Made by a program: the position numbers and the translations under genes. A DNA stretch of 64,000 nt from Bacillota bacterium (GTDB lineage: Bacteria; Bacillota; Clostridia; Oscillospirales; Acutalibacteraceae), in contig JAEYPT010000009.1 of the NCBI GenBank assembly GCA_023410445.1, positions 298,076-362,075 on the forward strand. Reading direction: 5' to 3'. Shown here piece by piece: positions 61,233-64,000 of the stretch. A model generated the notes under the pieces. The model did not search any database. It was not told where the DNA came from and was given only the letters and a program-made list of their open reading frames with translations. Positions within the stretch are counted from its first letter, which is position 1; each line of letters starts with the position of its first letter.

Positions 61233-61247
61233 ATTCCCCGTGAATAC
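61221..61247 (+). promoter_or_regulatory. Candidate sigma-H promoter of the spoIIA operon
   Basis: GGGAATT (61221-61227) resembles the sigma-H -35 (AGGA..T), and GAATAC (61242-61247) the -10, with the spacing used by SigH. SpoIIA operons are known to be SigH-dependent. It overlaps the hairpin just upstream, so it is tentative. Confidence 0.4.
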
Positions 61248-61302
61248 CGGACGGATTCATGGGGAATACTATTATATTATCCATTCCATGGGAGGCGCAG
61301 AA

Positions 61303-61623
61303 ATGGGTGTCAGGCTTATTTTAAAAGACGGGATTTTAACGGCGGTTCTGAACGGGGAGATCGATCATCATGCCGCTCGAGAAATCCGGAACGAAATCGA
61401 TGAGACGGCTGCTAAGGTGAAACCCAAAAGGCTGGTTTTCGATTTTTCGTCCGTGCTGTTTATGGATAGCTCCGGCATCGGTCTCATTATGGGGCGGTGC
61501 AAGCTGATGCAGATTTGGGGCGGAACAGTGGAAATCACCGGGCTCCAGCCGAAAATTGAGCGGATTGTTTCGATTTCCGGGCTCAATCAACTCTGCGTCA
61601 TAACAAAGGGGGAGAAGAAATGA
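61303..61623 (+). CDS. spoIIAA: Anti-sigma-F factor antagonist SpoIIAA
   Basis: A 106-residue STAS protein. The phosphorylatable Ser57 lies in FMDSSGIGLIMGRCKLM (Ser58 in Bacillus). When dephosphorylated by SpoIIE it binds SpoIIAB and frees SigF in the forespore. ATG 61303 has GGAGG 7 bases upstream. It overlaps spoIIAB by four bases. Confidence 0.93.
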   Translation: MGVRLILKDGILTAVLNGEIDHHAAREIRNEIDETAAKVKPKRLVFDFSSVLFMDSSGIGLIMGRCKLMQIWGGTVEITGLQPKIERIVSISGLNQLCVITKGEKK

Positions 61624-62060
61624 AACCGCTTAATGAGATGAACGTGTCCTTTCCCAGCTATTCGGCAAACGAAGCCTTCGGCCGGTCGGCGGTGGCGGCC
61701 TTTGCGGCGCAGCTTGATCCCACGGTGGACGAGCTTTGCGATATTCGAACGGCTGTTTCCGAAGCGGTCACCAACTGTATTGTTCACGCATACCGCGACA
61801 CAATCGGGGAGGTTTACATAAACTGCCGACTCTACGAAAACGGTGGAATCACCATTAAGATTCGGGATAAGGGCTGCGGAATTGAAAATGTGGAGCAGGC
61901 TATGCAGCCGCTTTACACGACAGCGGGGGGAGAGCGCGCAGGGCTCGGTTTCGCCGTGATGCAGAGCTTTATGGACAAGCTGCATGTTTCCTCACGGCCC
62001 GGGCGGGGAACAACCGTTATCATGCGGAAAAACATTAAGCGCCGCTCCGAAAATGGATAG
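61620..62060 (+). CDS. spoIIAB: Anti-sigma-F factor and kinase SpoIIAB
   Basis: A 146-residue GHKL kinase: N box EAVTNCIVHAYRD, G1 IRDKGCGIENVEQA, and G2 GGERAGLGFAVMQSFMD followed by RPGRGTTVIM. It holds SigF inactive and phosphorylates SpoIIAA. It lies in an operon with overlaps on both sides. Confidence 0.94.
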   Translation: MKPLNEMNVSFPSYSANEAFGRSAVAAFAAQLDPTVDELCDIRTAVSEAVTNCIVHAYRDTIGEVYINCRLYENGGITIKIRDKGCGIENVEQAMQPLYTTAGGERAGLGFAVMQSFMDKLHVSSRPGRGTTVIMRKNIKRRSENG

Positions 62061-62703
62061 GGAGGAAACCGTTCAGAACAACCTCGGCCTCGTCCACGCC
62101 TGTGCCCGCCATTTTCGGGGGCGGGGGATCGACTACGACGACCTGTTTCAGGCGGGCTGTCTGGGTCTGGTAAAGGCGGTCGACAATTTTGACGAATCGC
62201 GCGGGCTGAAATTTTCAACCTATGCGGTTCCCGTCATTCTGGGCGAGATTCGCCGTCTGTTCCGGGACGGAGGCGCTGTTAAGGTGAGCCGAAGCCTGAA
62301 AGAACTTTCTTTGCGCGCAACCCGGGAATCGACGCTGTTCGCCGGACGGGAAGGAAGGAACCCGACCGTCGGCGAGCTTGCGGAAATTCTCGGCGTATCC
62401 CCCGAGGAGGCCGCCCAGGCCCTTGGAGCCGCTCAACTCCCAGTTTCCCTGACGGCCGACGAGGAAGACGGCGGCGGACAGATCGACGTAAGCGTGGAAT
62501 CGGCGGATGAGAAAATCGCCGAGCTGCTTTCCCTCAAGCAGGTTGTCACGGAATTGGAGCCTCGGGACCGCAGCATCATCATTTTTCGATATTTCAAACG
62601 TCGGACTCAGACCCAAACGGCCGAGGCGCTGGGTATGACGCAGGTTCAGGTTTCCCGGCGGGAAAAGCGGATACTGGATGAACTCCGGTTAAAGCTGACA
62701 TAA
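62053..62703 (+). CDS. sigF: Forespore sigma factor SigF
   Basis: A 216-residue sigma-70 family protein: region 2 DDLFQAGCLGLVKAVDNFDE and FSTYAVPVILGEIRRLFRD, the SigF/SigG stretch GAVKVSRSLKEL, region 3 (VGELAEILGVSPEEAAQ) and region 4 with the HTH QTAEALGMTQVQVSRREKRI. The ATG lies inside the end of spoIIAB (8-base overlap) without its own good ribosome-binding site, so translation is probably coupled. It is about 35 residues shorter at the N-terminus than Bacillus SigF. Confidence 0.9.
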   Translation: MDREETVQNNLGLVHACARHFRGRGIDYDDLFQAGCLGLVKAVDNFDESRGLKFSTYAVPVILGEIRRLFRDGGAVKVSRSLKELSLRATRESTLFAGREGRNPTVGELAEILGVSPEEAAQALGAAQLPVSLTADEEDGGGQIDVSVESADEKIAELLSLKQVVTELEPRDRSIIIFRYFKRRTQTQTAEALGMTQVQVSRREKRILDELRLKLT

Positions 62704-62706
62704 ACA

Positions 62707-62740
62707 AAAAGAACGGCAGGTTAAAGCCTGCCGTTCTTTT
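62707..62740. terminator. Bidirectional terminator between sigF and metA
   Basis: A 14-bp perfect stem AAAAGAACGGCAGG (62707-62720) with CCTGCCGTTCTTTT (62727-62740), loop TTAAAG. Confidence 0.88.
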
Positions 62741-62747
62741 ATGCTGA

Positions 62748-63674
62748 TTAATCCGATTCCGAAATGTTTTTGATATCGTAAGGCGTATTCTGATATACAA
62801 AGTAATTGAGCCAGTTGGAGAACATCAGGAACGCGTGACTCCGCCAGGTGAACAGCGGTTTCTGTGTCGGGTCGTCATTCGGGAAATAATTCTGAGGAAT
62901 CAGCGGGTGAATCCCTTTTTTCACGTCGCGAAGGTATTCCTTTTTCAGAGTGTCGCGGTCGTACTCCTCGTGACCGGTAACAAAAATCTGCCGGGCATTT
63001 TTCGTGGTGACGATATGGACTCCCGCCGCGTTGGACTCCGTCAGAATCTCGAGCGAGGGGAGTTTTTCAATATCTTCCCGGCGCACTTCCGTGTTGCGGG
63101 AATGCGGCGCCCAGAAATTATCGTCAAAGCCGCGTACCAGCGGATGAAGCGGGTCCAGCAGTCTGTGCCTGAAAATACCGGAAATCTTTTGCGGCAGCAG
63201 ATATTTCGGAATTCCGAAATGATAGTACAGCCCGGCCTGAGCGCCCCAGCAGATATGCATGGTGGAATAAACACTCTTCCGGCTCCATTCCATGATCCTG
63301 CAGAGCTCCGGCCAATAATCGACTTCTTCAAAGGGGAGCTTTTCGACGGGCGCCCCGGTGATAATCATACCGTCGAATTTCTCGTCCCGGATTTCGTCAA
63401 ACGTTTTATAGAATAGATTCAAATGGGTCGCCGGGGTGTTCTTCGAATGATGGCTCGCCATTTGCAGAAGCGTAATGTCTACCTGAAGGGGCGTATTGCT
63501 CAAGACCCGCAGCAGCTGCGTTTCCGTTTCAATTTTAGTTGGCATCAGGTTCAGCAGGACAATTTTAAGAGGACGAATATCCTGTGATACGGCGCGCTCA
63601 TGCGTCATAACAAAGATGTTTTCCGATGCGAGCACCTGCAGCGCCGGCAGCGAACCCGGTATTTTAATAGGCAT
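62748..63674 (-). CDS. metA: Homoserine O-acetyltransferase (MetA family)
   Basis: A 308-residue MetA. The nucleophile Cys142 (HICWGAQAGLYYHFGI), His235 and Glu237 (FVTGHEEYDRDTL) form the active site. Glu111 in ITGAPVEKL is the residue that marks acetyl-CoA use; enzymes using succinyl-CoA have Gly there. It activates homoserine for methionine synthesis. GGAGG lies before the ATG. No SAM riboswitch or T-box precedes it. Confidence 0.93.
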   Translation of the reverse strand: MPIKIPGSLPALQVLASENIFVMTHERAVSQDIRPLKIVLLNLMPTKIETETQLLRVLSNTPLQVDITLLQMASHHSKNTPATHLNLFYKTFDEIRDEKFDGMIITGAPVEKLPFEEVDYWPELCRIMEWSRKSVYSTMHICWGAQAGLYYHFGIPKYLLPQKISGIFRHRLLDPLHPLVRGFDDNFWAPHSRNTEVRREDIEKLPSLEILTESNAAGVHIVTTKNARQIFVTGHEEYDRDTLKKEYLRDVKKGIHPLIPQNYFPNDDPTQKPLFTWRSHAFLMFSNWLNYFVYQNTPYDIKNISESD

Positions 63675-63717
63675 GCAGATTCCTCCAGATATGTTTCATA
63701 TTGTGGGATCGAGACCC

Positions 63718-63746
63718 ATTATAGCAAAGAATCCGGAACGGTGCAA
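63718..63746 (-). promoter_or_regulatory. Promoter of metA
   Basis: On the minus strand TTGCAC (63746-63741) and TATAAT (63723-63718) with 17 bases between, and TGC before the -10. The leader is about 35 nt. Confidence 0.75.
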
Positions 63747-63788
63747 GAATGGATAAAAATGGAGATTCAAAAAAAGTTTGAAAAAGTG

Positions 63789-63817
63789 TTGACATTGCCG
63801 TGCAGAAATGATATTAT
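63789..63817 (+). promoter_or_regulatory. Strong promoter, probably of an rRNA operon
   Basis: TTGACA (63789-63794) and TATTAT (63812-63817) with 17 bases between. No open reading frame follows to the window edge. Confidence 0.75.
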
Positions 63818-64000
63818 AGTGAAGCCGTCGAAAAACGGAACAAAAAAACGGCCGCTGAAACACTGCGGAAGTTGATTGCTCTGGTTAACGAAAAACGGCA
63901 TGGGACCTTGAAAATTAAACAACGAACAAGGAAAAAGGAACCCGTAAAGATTCGAGAGATTCGTACTTTCGGACAAGAGAGAAAACTCTAAAAAATCAAA
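63818..64000 (+). ncRNA. Leader of a presumed 16S-23S-5S rRNA operon (partial)
   Basis: The untranslated stretch contains boxA-like elements (TGCTCTGGTTAACG at 63877-63890 and CTTGAAAATTAAACAACG near 63906-63923) and ends with AAAACTCTAAAAAATCAAA, typical of the sequence just before 16S rRNA in clostridia. The mature rRNA itself would start beyond the window, so this is an inference. Confidence 0.6.

Noticed and set aside
63675..63717. SAM riboswitch or T-box before metA
   Set aside because: The leader between promoter and start is only about 35 bases, too short for either.

Overview
The window is chromosomal DNA from a spore-forming, moderately GC-rich member of the Clostridia, most likely of the Ruminococcaceae/Oscillospiraceae type. 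Support comes from the sporulation genes (cotJABC, ylbJ, yqfC, yqfD, spoVD, the spoIIA operon with sigF), from HPr with both His15 and Ser46, from a THF riboswitch with an ECF folate transporter, and from Firmicutes-type operon order. The genus cannot be fixed from this sequence alone.

Layout. Positions 1-4207 hold the end of an unidentified gene, then a MarR regulator and a two-subunit ABC exporter. Positions 4256-5618 hold a cupin and a tRNA-dihydrouridine synthase on the minus strand. Positions about 5885-13775 are a 7.9 kb element carrying a large serine recombinase, phage-type regulators, a holin-like protein and several small genes. Positions 13753-17002 (minus strand) carry cotJA, cotJB and the first 31 codons of cotJC, then the CooT/DUF3842/ylbJ group. 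Positions 17102-25829 are the yqfC-yqfD-phoH-ybeY-dgkA-era-yqzL-recO-mutS2 block. Positions 26500-30996 hold ylxM-ffh-rpsP-khpA, a THF riboswitch with folT, and rimM-trmD. Positions 31229-35057 carry ptsH, uvrC, rsmD, coaD and a coiled-coil protein. Positions 35188-47071 form a reduced division and cell wall cluster (mraZ to ftsZ). Positions 47326-60994 hold an acyl-CoA synthetase, CorA, a fumarase beta subunit, a CDF transporter, CIRCE-controlled htpG, a bactofilin, DUF3810, a LURP-one-like protein, valS and folC. The window closes with spoIIAA-spoIIAB-sigF, metA (minus strand) and a strong promoter and leader that look like the start of an rRNA operon.

The main discovery is the 7.9 kb element. 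The manganese catalase/spore coat gene cotJC is cut in two: its first 31 codons end at 13774, directly behind cotJB, and its continuation resumes at 5883, next to the recombinase gene. Joining the two halves restores a continuous cotJC reading frame through a Gly-Gly-Pro stretch. Both inner ends carry the same 15-base sequence in inverted orientation, each 9 bases from a shared core. This is the expected architecture of attL and attR for a serine integrase, so the insertion site can be placed to within a few bases. The arrangement recalls the skin element in sigK. However, the distal part of cotJC beyond the element is itself decayed, so excision would not rebuild a full-length catalase in this strain.

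Other points of interest: an ABC heterodimer with a very degenerate ATP site; a Mur-ligase-like protein without an ATP-binding motif in the slot where murE or murF normally sits; phased MraZ-box repeats before mraZ; a murA ribosome-binding site buried in a hairpin; and a CIRCE operator on htpG.
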